A DNA stretch of 64,000 bases from Paraescarpia echinospica (GCA_020002185.1 CM034533.1:54927563-54991562); one strand, 5' to 3'; counted from the first letter of the stretch, positions 1 through 12,180 are shown. The notes: generated by a model not told the origin, from the letters alone. Numbers and translations are program-made.

Positions 1-511
1 TATGCGCGTGATTTTCATTTGTGAGTCGTATCTTTAGGTTACGGTTCTAAAAGTATCACAGTTAAATTGCCGTATCTTTAGCACTCGTTTCTAAAAGTAC
101 GTGAGTTTTTGTTCGCGTGCATGTCGATGCATAGGCGTAAGCTGTATCTTAGCCCTCGGTTCTAAAAGTACGGCTCTCATACTGCCTTACCTTTAGCACT
201 CGGTTCTCAAAGTACGGCACTCATACTGTTGTAACTTTAGCACTCGGTTCTAGAAGTACGGCAGATAAATTGCCGTATCTTTAGCAGTCGTTTCTAAAAG
301 TACGTGAGTTTTTTTGGAACTGCAGTCGATATGCGCGTGATTTTCATTTGTGAGCCGTATCTTTAGCGTACGGTTCTAAAAGTGCGGCAGTTAAATTGCC
401 GTATCTGTAGCACTCGTTTCTAAAAGTACGTGAGTTTTTGTGCGCGTGCATGTTGATGCATAGGTGTAAGCTTTATCTTAGCCCTCAGTTCTAAAAGTAC
501 GGCGCTCATTC

Positions 512-526
512 TGCGCGTGCGCATGC
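512..526. other. Z-DNA-prone tract, one per B monomer
   Basis: TGCGCGTGCGCATGC is 15 bases of strictly alternating pyrimidine and purine, rich in CG steps, the classical sequence for left-handed DNA. It recurs in each B monomer as part of the lengthened fifth step. Left-handed structure is an inference from sequence. Confidence 0.5.
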
Positions 527-1117
527 TTTTATTTCCGGTTACGTGAGTTGTATTTTTAGCATCACTTATCTAAAGGTACGGCAGTCGATATGCGCATGGG
601 CATGATTTTCATACGTCAGACGTATCTTTAGCGCTCTGTTCTAGAAGTACGGCAGTTAAATTACCGTATCATTAGCAGTCGTTTCTAAAAGTACGTCAGT
701 TTTTTTGGTACTGCAGTCGATATAAGCGTTATTTTCATTTGTGAGCCGTATCTTTAGCGTACAGTTCTAAAAGTACGGCAATTAAATTGCCGTATCTTTA
801 GCACTCGTTCCTAAAAGTACGTGAGTTTTTGTTCGCGTACATGTCGATGCATAGGCGTAAGCTGTATCTCAGCCCTCGTTTCTAAAAGTACGGCTCTCAT
901 ACTGCCTTACCTTTAGCACTCGGTTCTCAAAGTACGGCACTCATACTGTTGTAACTTTAGCACTCGGTTCTAAAAGTACGACATTCGTTGTGCGCGAGCG
1001 CATGCTTTTATTTCTTGTTACGTGAGTTGTATTTTTAGCATCCCTTGTCTAAAGTTACGGCAGTCGATATGCGCATGCCCATGATTTTCATAAGTGAGCC
1101 GTATCTTTACCGCTCGG

Positions 1118-1125
1118 TTCTAGAA
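1118..1125. promoter_or_regulatory. Heat-shock-element-like TTCnnGAA motif (example)
   Basis: TTCTAGAA fits the inverted pair of HSF pentamers (nTTCnnGAAn). It recurs several times per kilobase, always at the same place in particular cores. A second allele, TTCTTGAA (for example 10343-10350), keeps the same spacing. A third pentamer, normally needed for strong binding, is absent. Confidence 0.3.
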
Positions 1126-1240
1126 GTACGGCAGTTAAATTGATGTATCTTTAGCACTAATTTCTGAAAATACGTGTGTTTTTCTGCGCGTGCATGTTGA
1201 TGCATATGCGTAAGCTATAACTTAGCCCTCGGTTCTAAAA

Positions 1241-1263
1241 GTACGGCACTCATACTGCCGTAC
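1241..1263. repeat. Alternative hairpin across the module boundary
   Basis: GTACGGCA and TGCCGTAC are perfect reverse complements separated by the 7-base linker CTCATAC. The right arm is also the left arm of the core at 1256-1292, so the two foldings exclude each other. The second common linker, GTTAAAT, is also 7 bases and is also flanked by matching arms (ATACGGCA and TGCCGTAT in many copies). Confidence 0.8.
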
Positions 1264-1292
1264 CTTTAGCACTCGGTTCTAAAAGTACGGCA
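1256..1292. repeat. Reference hairpin core (37 bp)
   Basis: Arms TGCCGTACCTTTAG and CTAAAAGTACGGCA pair at 13 of 14 positions around the loop CACTCGGTT. The same sequence recurs at 4471-4507, 7686-7722, 11870-11906 and 13297-13333, and variant forms occur in every module of the array. Estimating from monomer lengths, the window holds roughly a thousand cores. In DNA such repeats can extrude as cruciforms; in RNA they would be stem-loops. Confidence 0.85.
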
Positions 1293-2107
1293 CTCATACT
1301 GTTGTAACTTTAGCACTCGATTCTAAAAGTACGGCACTTGTTCTGCGCGTGCGCATATTTTTATTTACGGCTAAGTGAGTTGTATTTTTAGCATCACTTA
1401 TCTAAAGGTACGGCAGTCGATATGCGCATGCCCATGATTTTCATAAGTGAGCCGTATCTTTACCGCTCGGTTCTAGAAGTACTGCAGTTAAATTGCCGTT
1501 TCTTTAGGCACCAGTTTCTAAAAAATACGTAAGTTTATCTGCGCGTGCATGTTGATGCATATGCGTAAGCTGTATCTTAGCCCTCGGTTCTAAAAGTACG
1601 ACTTTCGTTGTGCGCGTGCGCATTCTTTTATTTCCGGTTACGTGAGTTGTATTTTTAGTATCACTTGTCTAAAGGTACGGCAGTCGATATGCGCATGCAC
1701 ATGAATTTCATACGTCAGCCGTATCTTTAGCCCTCGGTTCTAGAAATACGGCAGTTAAATTGCCGTTTCTAAAAGTACGTGAGTTTTGTTGGTACTGCAG
1801 TCGATATGCGCGTGATTTTCATTGGTGAGCCGTATCTTTAGCGTACGGTTCTAAAAGTACGGCAGTTAAATTGCCTTATCCTTAGCACTCGTTTCTAAAA
1901 ATACGTGAGTTTTTTCTGCTCGTGCATGTTGATGCATATGCGACAGCTGTATCTTAGCCTTCGGTTCTAAAATACGGCACTCATACTGTACTAACTTTAG
2001 CACTCCGTTCCTACAGTACGGCACTCGTTCTGCGCGTTCGCATACTTTTATTTCCGGTTAAATGAGTTGTATTTTTAGCATCACTTGTCTAATGGTACGG
2101 CAGTCCA

Positions 2108-2123
2108 TATGCGCATGCGCATA
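2108..2123. repeat. 16-bp perfect palindrome
   Basis: TATGCGCATGCGCATA is its own reverse complement and is also purine-pyrimidine alternating. It recurs in many B monomers after CAGTCGA or CAGTCCA, while other monomers carry degraded forms such as GCGCATGCCCATG or GCGCATGGGCATG. Confidence 0.7.
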
Positions 2124-3215
2124 ATTTTCATACGTGAATCGTATCTTTAGCGCTCGGTTCTAGAAGTACGGCAGTTAAATTGCTGTATCTTTAGCACTAT
2201 TTTGTAAAAATACGTAAGTTTTTCTGCGCGTGCATGTTGATGCATATGCGTAAGCTGTATCTTAGCCCTCGGTTCTAAAAGTACGGCACTCATACTGCCG
2301 TACCGTTAGCATTCGGTTCTAAAAGTACGGCACTCATACTGTAGTAACTTTAGCACTCCGTTCCTAAAGTGCGGCACTCGTTCTGCGCGTGCGCATACTT
2401 TTATTTCCGGTTAAGTGAGTTGTATTTTAGCACCACTTGTCTAAAGGTACGGCAGTCGATATGCGCTTGCGCATGATTTTCATACGTCAGCCGTATCTTT
2501 AGCGCTCTGTTCTAGAAGTACGGCAGTTAAATTACCGTATCTTTATCAGTCGTTTCTAAAAGTACGTGAGTTTTTCTGGTACTGCAGTCGATATAAGCGT
2601 TATTTTCATTTGTGAGCCGTATCTTTAGCGTACGGTTCTAAAAGTGCGGCAGTTAAATTGTTTCTAAAAGTACGTGAGTTTTTGTGCGCGTGCATGTTGA
2701 TGCATATGCGACAGCTGTATCTTAGCCCTCAGTTCTAAAAGTACGGCGCTTATTCTGCGCGTGCGCATGCTTTTATTTCTGGTTACGTGAGTTGTATTTT
2801 TAGCATCACTTATCTAAAGGTACGGCAGTCGATATGCGCATGCCCATGATTTTCATAAGTGAGCCGTATCTTTGCCGCTCGGTTCTAGAAGTACTGCAGT
2901 TAAATTGCCGTATCTTTAGGCACCAGTTTCTAAAAATACGTGAGTTTCTCTGCGCGTGCATGTTGATGCATATGCGTAAGCTGTATCTTAGCCCTCGGTT
3001 CTAAAAGTACGACATTCGTTGTGCGCGTGCGCATTCTTTTAGTTCCGGTTACGTGAGTTGTATTTTTAGCATCACTTGTCTAAACGTACGGCAGTCGATA
3101 TGCGCATGCACATAAATTTCATACGTCAGCCGTATCTTTAGCTCTCGGTTCTAGAAATACGGCAGTTAAATTGCCGTTTCTAAAAGTACGTGAGTTTTGT
3201 TGGTACTGCTGTCAA

Positions 3216-6200
3216 TATGCGCGTGATTTTCATTTGTGAGCCGTATCTTTAGCGTACGGTTCTAAAAGTACGGCAGTTAAATTGCCGTATCCTTAGCACT
3301 CGTTTCTAAAAATACGTGAGTTTTTGTTCGCGTGCATGTCGATGCATAGGCGTAAGCTGTATCTTAGCCCTCGGTACTAAAAGTACGGCTCTCATACTGC
3401 CTTACCTTTAGCACTCGGTTCTCAAAGTACGGCACTCATACTGTTGTAACTTTAGCACTCGGTTCTAGAAGTACGGCAGATAAATTGCCGTATCTTTAGC
3501 AGTCGTTTCTAAAAGTACGTGAGTTTTTTTGGAACTGCAGTCGATATGCGCGTGATTTTCATTTGTGAGCCGTATCTTTAGCGTACGGTTCTAAAAGTGC
3601 GGCAGTTAAATTGCCGTATCTGTAGCACTCGTTTCTAAAAGTACGTGAGTTTTTGTGCGCGTGCATGTTGATGCATAGGTGTAAGCTTTATCTTAGCCCT
3701 CAGTTCTAAAAGTACGGCGCTCATTCTGCGCGTGCGCATGCTTTTATTTCCGGTTACGTGAGTTGTATTTTTAGCATCACTTATCTAAAGGTACGGCAGT
3801 CGATATGCGCATGGGCATGATTTTCATACGTCAGCCGTATCTTTAGCGCTCTGTTCTAGAAGTACGGCAGTTAAATTACCGTATCTTTAGCAGTCGTTTC
3901 TAAAAGTACGTCAGTTTTTTTGGTACTGCAGTCGACATAAGCGTTATTTTCATTTGTGAGCCGTATCTTTAGCGTACGGTTCTAAAAGTACGGCAATTAA
4001 ATTGCCGTATCTTTAGCACTCGTTTCTAAAAGTACGTGAGTTTTTGTTCGCGTACATGTCGATGCATAGGCGTAAGCTGTATCTCAGCCCTCGTTTCTAA
4101 AAGTACGGCTCTCATACTGCCTTACCTTTAGCACTCGGTTCTCAAAGTACGGCACTCATACTGTTGTAACTTTAGCACTCGGTTCTAAAAGTACGACATT
4201 CGTTGTGCGCGAGCGCATGCTTTTATTTCTTGTTACGTGAGTTGCATTTTTAGCATCCCTTGTCTAAAGTTACGGCAGTCGATATGCGCATGCCCATGAT
4301 TTTCATAAGTTAGCCGTATCTTTACCGCTCGGTTCTAGAAGTACGGCAGTTAAATTGATGTATCTTTAGCACTAATTTCTGAAAATACGTGTGTTTTTCT
4401 GCGCGTGCATGTTGATGCATATGCGTAAGCTATAACTTAGCCCTCGGTTCTAAAAGTACGGCACTCATACTGCCGTACCTTTAGCACTCGGTTCTAAAAG
4501 TACGGCACTCATACTGTTGTAACTTTAGCACTCGATTCTAAAAGTACGGCACTTGTTCTGCGCGTGCGCATATTTTTATTTACGGCTAAGTGAGTTGTAT
4601 TTTTAGCATCACTTATCTAAAGGTACGGCAGTCGATATGCGCATGCCCATGATTTTCATAAGTGAGCCGTATCTTTACCGCTCGGTTCTAGAAGTACTGC
4701 AGTTAAATTGCCGTTTCTTTAGGCACCAGTTTCTAAAAAATACGTAAGTTTATCTGCGCGTGCATGTTGATGCATATGCGTAAGCTGTATCTTAGCCCTC
4801 GGTTCTAAAAGTACGACTTTCGTTGTGCGCGTGCGCATTCTTTTATTTCCGGTTACGTGAGTTGTATTTTTAGTATCACTTGTCTAAAGGTACGGCAGTC
4901 GATATGCGCATGCACATGAATTTCATACGTCAGCCGTATCTTTAGCCCTCGGTTCTAGAAATACGGCAGTTAAATTGCCGTTTCTAAAAGTACGTGAGTT
5001 TTGTTGGTACTGCAGTCGATATGCGCGTGATTTTCATTGGTGAGCCGTATCTTTAGCGTACGGTTCTAAAAGTACGGCAGTTAAATTGCCTTATCCTTAG
5101 CACTCGTTTCTAAAAATACGTGAGTTTTTTCTGCTCGTGCATGTTGATGCATATGCGACAGCTGTATCTTAGCCTTCGGTTCTAAAATACGGCACTCATA
5201 CTGTACTAACTTTAGCACTCCGTTCCTACAGTACGGCACTCGTTCTGCGCGTTCGCATACTTTTATTTCCGGTTAAATGAGTTGTATTTTTAGCATCACT
5301 TGTCTAATGGTACGGCAGTCCATATGCGCATGCGCATAATTTTCATACGTGAATCGTATCTTTAGCGCTCGGTTCTAGAAGTACGGCAGTTAAATTGCTG
5401 TATCTTTAGCACTATTTTGTAAAAATACGTAAGTTTTTCTGCGCGTGCATGTTGATGCATATGCGTAAGCTGTATCTTAGCCCTCGGTTCTAAAAGTACG
5501 GCACTCATACTGCCGTACCGTTAGCATTCGGTTCTAAAAGTACGGCACTCATACTGTAGTAACTTTAGCACTCCGTTCCTAAAGTGCGGCACTCGTTCTG
5601 CGCGTGCGCATACTTTTATTTCCGGTTAAGTGAGTTGTATTTTAGCACCACTTGTCTAAAGGTACGGCAGTCGATATGCGCTTGCGCATGATTTTCATAC
5701 GTCAGCCGTATCTTTAGCGCTCTGTTCTAGAAGTACGGCAGTTAAATTACCGTATCTTTATCAGTCGTTTCTAAAAGTACGTGAGTTTTTCTGGTACTGC
5801 AGTCGATATAAGCGTTATTTTCATTTGTGAGCCGTATCTTTAGCGTACGGTTCTAAAAGTGCGGCAGTTAAATTGTTTCTAAAAGTACGTGAGTTTTTGT
5901 GCGCGTGCATGTTGATGCATATGCGACAGCTGTATCTTAGCCCTCAGTTCTAAAAGTACGGCGCTTATTCTGCGCGTGCGCATGCTTTTATTTCTGGTTA
6001 CGTGAGTTGTATTTTTAGCATCACTTATCTAAAGGTACGGCAGTCGATATGCGCATGCCCATGATTTTCATAAGTGAGCCGTATCTTTGCCGCTCGGTTC
6101 TAGAAGTACTGCAGTTAAATTGCCGTATCTTTAGGCACCAGTTTCTAAAAATACGTGAGTTTCTCTGCGCGTGCATGTTGATGCATATGCGTAAGCTGTA

Positions 6201-6430
6201 TCTTAGCCCTCGGTTCTAAAAGTACGACATTCGTTGTGCGCGTGCGCATTCTTTTAGTTCCGGTTACGTGAGTTGTATTTTTAGCATCACTTGTCTAAAC
6301 GTACGGCAGTCGATATGCGCATGCACATAAATTTCATACGTCAGCCGTATCTTTAGCTCTCGGTTCTAGAAATACGGCAGTTAAATTGCCGTTTCTAAAA
6401 GTACGTGAGTTTTGTTGGTACTGCTGTCAA
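3216..6430. repeat. 3,215-bp higher-order repeat, copy 2
   Basis: This is a full-length copy in register with copy 1. It shares private variants with copy 3 that copy 1 lacks, for example GTCGACATAAG at about 3932 and 7147 and GTTGCATTTTT at about 4241 and 7456. Copies 2 and 3 are therefore closer relatives over that part. Confidence 0.9.
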
Positions 6431-9040
6431 TATGCGCGTGATTTTCATTTGTGAGCCGTATCTTTAGCGTACGGTTCTAAAAGTACGGCAGTTAAATTGC
6501 CGTATCCTTAGCACTCGTTTCTAAAAATACGTGAGTTTTTGTTCGCGTGCATGTCGATGCATAGGCGTAAGCTGTATCTTAGCCCTCGGTACTAAAAGTA
6601 CGGCTCTCATACTGCCTTACCTTTAGCACTCGGTTCTCAAAGTACGGCACTCATACTGTTGTAACTTTAGCACTCGGTTCTAGAAGTACGGCAGATAAAT
6701 TGCCGTATCTTTAGCAGTCGTTTCTAAAAGTACGTGAGTTTTTTTGGAACTGCAGTCGATATGCGCGTGATTTTCATTTGTGAGCCGTATCTTTAGCGTA
6801 CGGTTCTAAAAGTGCGGCAGTTAAATTGCCGTATCTGTAGCACTCGTTTCTAAAAGTACGTGAGTTTTTGTGCGCGTGCATGTTGATGCATAGGTGTAAG
6901 CTTTATCTTAGCCCTCAGTTCTAAAAGTACGGCGCTCATTCTGCGCGTGCGCATGCTTTTATTTCCGGTTACGTGAGTTGTATTTTTAGCATCACTTATC
7001 TAAAGGTACGGCAGTCGATATGCGCATGGGCATGATTTTCATACGTCAGCCGTATCTTTAGCGCTCTGTTCTAGAAGTACGGCAGTTAAATTACCGTATC
7101 TTTAGCAGTCGTTTCTAAAAGTACGTCAGTTTTTTTGGTACTGCAGTCGACATAAGCGTTATTTTCATTTGTGAGCCGTATCTTTAGCGTACGGTTCTAA
7201 AAGTACGGCAATTAAATTGCCGTATCTTTAGCACTCGTTTCTAAAAGTACGTGAGTTTTTGTTCGCGTACATGTCGATGCATAGGCGTAAGCTGTATCTC
7301 AGCCCTCGTTTCTAAAAGTACGGCTCTCATACTGCCTTACCTTTAGCACTCGGTTCTCAAAGTACGGCACTCATACTGTTGTAACTTTAGCACTCGGTTC
7401 TAAAAGTACGACATTCGTTGTGCGCGAGCGCATGCTTTTATTTCTTGTTACGTGAGTTGCATTTTTAGCATCCCTTGTCTAAAGTTACGGCAGTCGATAT
7501 GCGCATGCCCATGATTTTCATAAGTTAGCCGTATCTTTACCGCTCGGTTCTAGAAGTACGGCAGTTAAATTGATGTATCTTTAGCACTAATTTCTGAAAA
7601 TACGTGTGTTTTTCTGCGCGTGCATGTTGATGCATATGCGTAAGCTATAACTTAGCCCTCGGTTCTAAAAGTACGGCACTCATACTGCCGTACCTTTAGC
7701 ACTCGGTTCTAAAAGTACGGCACTCATACTGTTGTAACTTTAGCACTCGATTCTAAAAGTACGGCACTTGTTCTGCGCGTGCGCATATTTTTATTTACGG
7801 TTAAGTGAGTTGTATTTTTAGCATCACTTATCTAAAGGTACGGCAGTCGATATGCGCATGCCCATGATTTTCATAAGTGAGCCGTATCTTTACCGCTCGG
7901 TTCTAGAAGTACTGCAGTTAAATTGCCTTATCTTTAGGCACCAGTTTCTAAAAAATACGTGAGTTTATCTGCGCGTGCATGTTGATGCATATGCGTAAGC
8001 TGTATCTTAGCCCTCGGTTCTAAAAGTACGACATTCGTTGTGCGCGTGCGCATTCTTTTATTTCCGGTTACGTGAGTTGTATTTTTAGTATCACTTGTCT
8101 AAAGGTACGGCAGTCGATATGCGCATGCACATCAATTTCATACGTCAGCCGTATCTTTAGCGCTCGGTTCTAGAAATACGGCAGTTAAATTGCCGTTTCT
8201 AAAAGTACGTGAGTTTTATTGGTACTGCAGTCGATATGCGCGTGATTTTCATTTGTGAGCCGTATCTTTAGCGTACGGTTCTAAAAGTACGGCAGTTAAA
8301 TTGCCTTATCCTTAGCACTCGTTTCTAAAAATACGTGAGTTTTTTCTGCTCGTGCATGTTGATGCATATGCGACAGCTGTATCTTAGCCTTCGGTTCTAA
8401 AATAAGGCACTCATACTGTACTAACTTTAGCACTCCGTTCCTAAAGTACGGCACTCGTTCTGCGCGTTCGCATACTTTTATTTCCGGTTAAATGAGTTGT
8501 ATTTTTAGCATCACTTGTCTAATGGTACGGCAGTCCATATGCGCATGCGCATAATTTTCATACGTGAATCGTATCTTTAGCGCTCGGTTCTAGAAGTACG
8601 GCAGTTAAATTGCTGTATCTTTAGCACTATTTTGTAAAAATACGTAAGTTTTTCTGCGCGTGCATGTTGATGCATATGCGTAAGCTGTATCTTAGCCCTC
8701 GGTTCTAAAAGTACGGCACTCATACTGCCGTACCGTTAGCATTCGGTTCTAAACGTACGGCACTCATACTGTAGTAACTTTAGGACTCCGATCCTAAAGT
8801 GCGGCACTCGTTCTGCGCGTGCGCATACTTTTATTTCCGGTTAAGTGAGTTGTATTTTAGCACCACTTGTCTAAAGGTACGGCAGTCGATATGCGCATGC
8901 GCATGATTTTCATACGTCAGCCGTATCTTTAGCGCTCTGTTCTAGAAGTACGGCAGTTAAATTACCGTATCTTTAGCAGTCGTTTCTAAAAGTACGTGAG
9001 TTTTTCTGGTACTGCAGTCGATATCAGCGTTATTTTCATT
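6431..9040. repeat. 3,215-bp higher-order repeat, copy 3 (diverging)
   Basis: The 3,215-bp register with copy 2 continues to about 9,010, but from about 7,800 variants appear that match the downstream 5,611-bp family instead (for example TTTACGGTTAAG at about 7795, where copies 1 and 2 have TTTACGGCTAAG). This block belongs to both HOR families and marks where one grew out of the other. Confidence 0.8.
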
Positions 9041-12000
9041 TGTGAGCCGTATCTTTAGCGTACGGTTCTAAAAGTACGGCATTTAAATTGCCGTATCTTT
9101 AGCACTCGTTTCTAAAAGTACGTGAGTTTTTGTTCGCGTGCATGTCGATGCATAGGCGTAAGCTGTATCTTAGCCCTCGGTTCTAAAAGTACGGCTCTCA
9201 TACTGCCGTACCTTTAGCACTCGGTTCTCAAAGTACGGCACTCATACTGTTGTAACTTTAGCACTCGGTTCTAGAAGTACGGCAGATAAATTGCCGTATC
9301 TTTAGGAGTCGTTTCTAAAAGTACGTGAGTTTTTTTGGTACTGCAGTCGATATGCGCGTGATTTTAATTTGTGAGCCGTATCTTTAGCGTACGGTTCTAA
9401 AAGTGCGGCAGTTAAATTGTTTCTAAAAGTACGTGAGTTTTTGTGCGCGTGCATGTTGATGCATATGCGACAGTTGTATCTTAGCCCTCAGTTCTAAAAG
9501 TACGGCGCTTATTCTGCGCGTGCGCATGCTTTTATTTCTGGTTACGTGAGTTGTATTTTTAGCATCACTTATCTAAAGGTACGGCAGTCGATATGCGTAT
9601 GCCCATGATTTTCTTAAATGAGCCGTATCTTTACCGCTCGGTTCTAGAAGTACTGCAGTTAAATTGCCGTATCTTTAGGCACCAGTTTCTAAAAATACGT
9701 GAGTTTCTCTGCGTGTGCATGTTGATGCATATGCGTAAGCTGTATCTTAGCCCTCGGTTCTAAAAGTACGACACTCGTTGTGCGCGTGCGCATACTTTTA
9801 TTTCCGGTTACGTGAGTTGTATTTTTAGCATCACTTGTCTAAAGGTACGGCAGTCGATATGCGCAAGCACATCAATTTCATACGGCAGCCGTATCTTTAG
9901 CGCTCGGTTCTAGAAATACGGCAGTTAAATTGCCGTATCTTTAGCAGTCGTTTCTAAAAGTACGTGAGTTTTGTTAGAACTGCAGTCGATATGCGCGTGA
10001 TTTTCATTTGTAAGCCGTATCTTTAGCGTACGGTTCTAAAAGTACGCCAGTTAAATTGCTGTAACCTTAGCACTCGTTTCTAAAAATACGTGTTTTTTTT
10101 CTGCGATTGCATGTTGTTGCATATGCGGCAGCTTTATCTTAGCCTTCGGTTCTAAAATACGGCACTCATACTGTAGTAACTTTAGCACTCCGTTCCTGAA
10201 GTACGGCTCTCGTTCTGCGCGTTCGCATACTTTTATTTCCGGTTAAATGAGTTGTATTTTTTGCATCACTTGTCTAATGGTACGGCAGTCGATATGCGCA
10301 TGCGCATAATTTTTATACGTGAATCGTATCTTTAGCGTTCGATTCTTGAAGTACGGCAGTTAAATTGCAGTATCTTTAGCACTCTTTTCTACAAGTACGT
10401 GAGTTTTTCTGGTACGGCAGTCGATATGCGCGTGATTTTCATATGTGAGCCGAATGTTTAGCGCACGTTTCTAGAAGTACGGTAGTTGAACAGCGTTTCT
10501 TTAGCACTCGTTCCTAAAAGTACGTGAGTTTTTCTGCGCGTGCATGTTGATGCATTGTCGTAAGCTGTATCTTAACCCTCGGTTCTGAAAGTACGGCACT
10601 CATAATGCCGTACCTTTAGCACCCGGATCTAAAAGTACGGTAATCATACTGCCGTACCTTTAGGACTAGGTTCAAAAAGTACGGCCCTCATTCTGCGCGT
10701 GCGCATGCTTTTATTTCCGGTTACGTGAGTTGCATTTTTAGCATCACTTGTCTAAAGGTACGGCAGTCGATATGCGCATGCACATGATTTTTATACGTGA
10801 GCCTATCTTTAGCACTCGGTTCTAGAAGTACGGCAGTTAAATTGCCGTATTTTTAGAACTCGTTTCTAAAAGTACGTGAGTTTTTCTGGTACTGCAGTCG
10901 ATATGCGCGTGATTTTCATTTGTGAGTCGTATCTTTAGGTTACGGTTCTAAAGGTATGACAGTTAAATTGCCGTATCTGTTGCACTCGTTTCTAAAAGTA
11001 CGTGAGTTTGTGTGCGCGTGGATGTTGATGTATAGGCGTAAGCTGAATAATAGCCCTCGATTCTAAAACTACGGCTCTCATACTGCCGTACCTTTAGTAC
11101 TCGGTTCTGAAAGTACGGCAATCACACTGCCGTACCTTTAGCACTCGGTTCTAAAAGTACGGTGCTCATTCTGCGCATTCGCATGCTTTTATTTCTGGTT
11201 ACGTGTGTTATATTTTTAGCATCACTTGTCTAAAGGTACGATAGTCGATATGCGCATACGCAAGATTTTCATACGCGCGCCGTATCATTGCGATCGGTTT
11301 TAGAAGTACGGTAGTTAATTTGCCGTATCTTAAGCATTCGTTTCTAAAAGTACGTTAGTTTTTCTGGTATGGCAGTCGATATGCGCATGATTTGCATATG
11401 TGAGTCGTATCTTTAGCGCACGGTTCTAGAACTACGGTATTTAAATTGCGTATGTTTAGCACTCGTTTGTAAAAGTACGTCAGTTTTTCTGCACGTGCAT
11501 GTTGATGCATAGGCGTAAGGTGTGTATTAGCCCTCGGGTCTAAAAGAACGTCACTCATACTGCCGCACCTTTAGCACACGGTTCTAAAAGTACGGCACTC
11601 ATTCTGCGCGAGCGCATGCTTTTATTTCTTGTTACGGGAGTTGTATTTTTAGCATCCCTTGTCTAAAGTTACGGCAGTCGATATGCGCATGCCCATGATT
11701 TTCATAAGTGAGCCGTATCTTTACCGCTCGGTTCTAGAAGTACGGCAGTTAAATTGATGTATCTTTAGCACTAATTTCTGAAAATACGTGTGTTTTTCTG
11801 CGCGTGCATGTTGATGCATATGCGTAAGCTATAACTTAGCCCTCGGTTCTAAAAGTACGGCACTCATACTGCCGTACCTTTAGCACTCGGTTCTAAAAGT
11901 ACGGCACTCATACTGTTGTAACTTTAGCACTCGATTCTAAAAGTACGGCACTTGTTCTGCGCGTGCGCATATTTTTATTTACGGTTAAGTGAGTTGTATT

Positions 12001-12180
12001 TTTAGCATCACTTATCTAAAGGTACGGCAGTCGATATGCGCATGCCCATGATTTTCATAAGTGAGCCGTATCTTTACCGCTCGGTTCTAGAAGTACTGCA
12101 GTTAAATTGCCGTATCTTTAGGCACCAGTTTCTAAAAATACGTGAGTTTCTCTGCGCGTGCATGTTGATGCATATGCGTA
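6570..12180. repeat. 5,611-bp higher-order repeat, copy a
   Basis: Landmarks recur 5,611 bp downstream: CGGTACTAAAAG at ~6588 and ~12199, TTTACGGTTAAG at ~7795 and ~13406, and CTTTAGGCACCAG near 12115 and 17726. The left boundary lies in a shared GTAAGCTGTATCTTAGC stretch near 6570 and 12,180, where flanks on one side match and on the other do not, as expected for an unequal crossover. Confidence 0.88.
9012..9340. repeat. Extra 329-bp type A monomer in copy 3
   Basis: CTGCAGTCGATAT occurs at 9012 and again at 9341, 329 bp apart. In copies 1 and 2 only one such monomer is present here, and the landmark offset between copies 2 and 3 jumps from 3,215 to 3,544 bp, a difference of exactly 329. 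Either this copy gained one monomer or the earlier copies lost one. Confidence 0.85.

Larger units (their letters stand above)
1..3215. repeat. 3,215-bp higher-order repeat, copy 1
   Basis: The landmark GTTCGCGTGC at 111 recurs at 3326 and 6541, an exact 3,215-bp step, and other landmarks (for example the GTTAAATTGTTTC deletion allele at about 2652 and 5867) keep the same step. Phase is arbitrary. The first ~60 bases carry GAGTCGTATCTTTAGGTTACGG, a variant seen otherwise near 10,925, so the true HOR copy probably begins near base 90 after a crossover. Copies 1 and 2 look nearly identical by eye; the few differences include 718 (GTCGATATAAG here, GTCGACATAAG in copies 2 and 3). Confidence 0.9.

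Noticed and set aside
1256..1292. microRNA precursor-like hairpin
   Set aside because: The stem is 14 bp with a 9-base loop, too short for a Drosha/Dicer precursor of about 60-70 nt.
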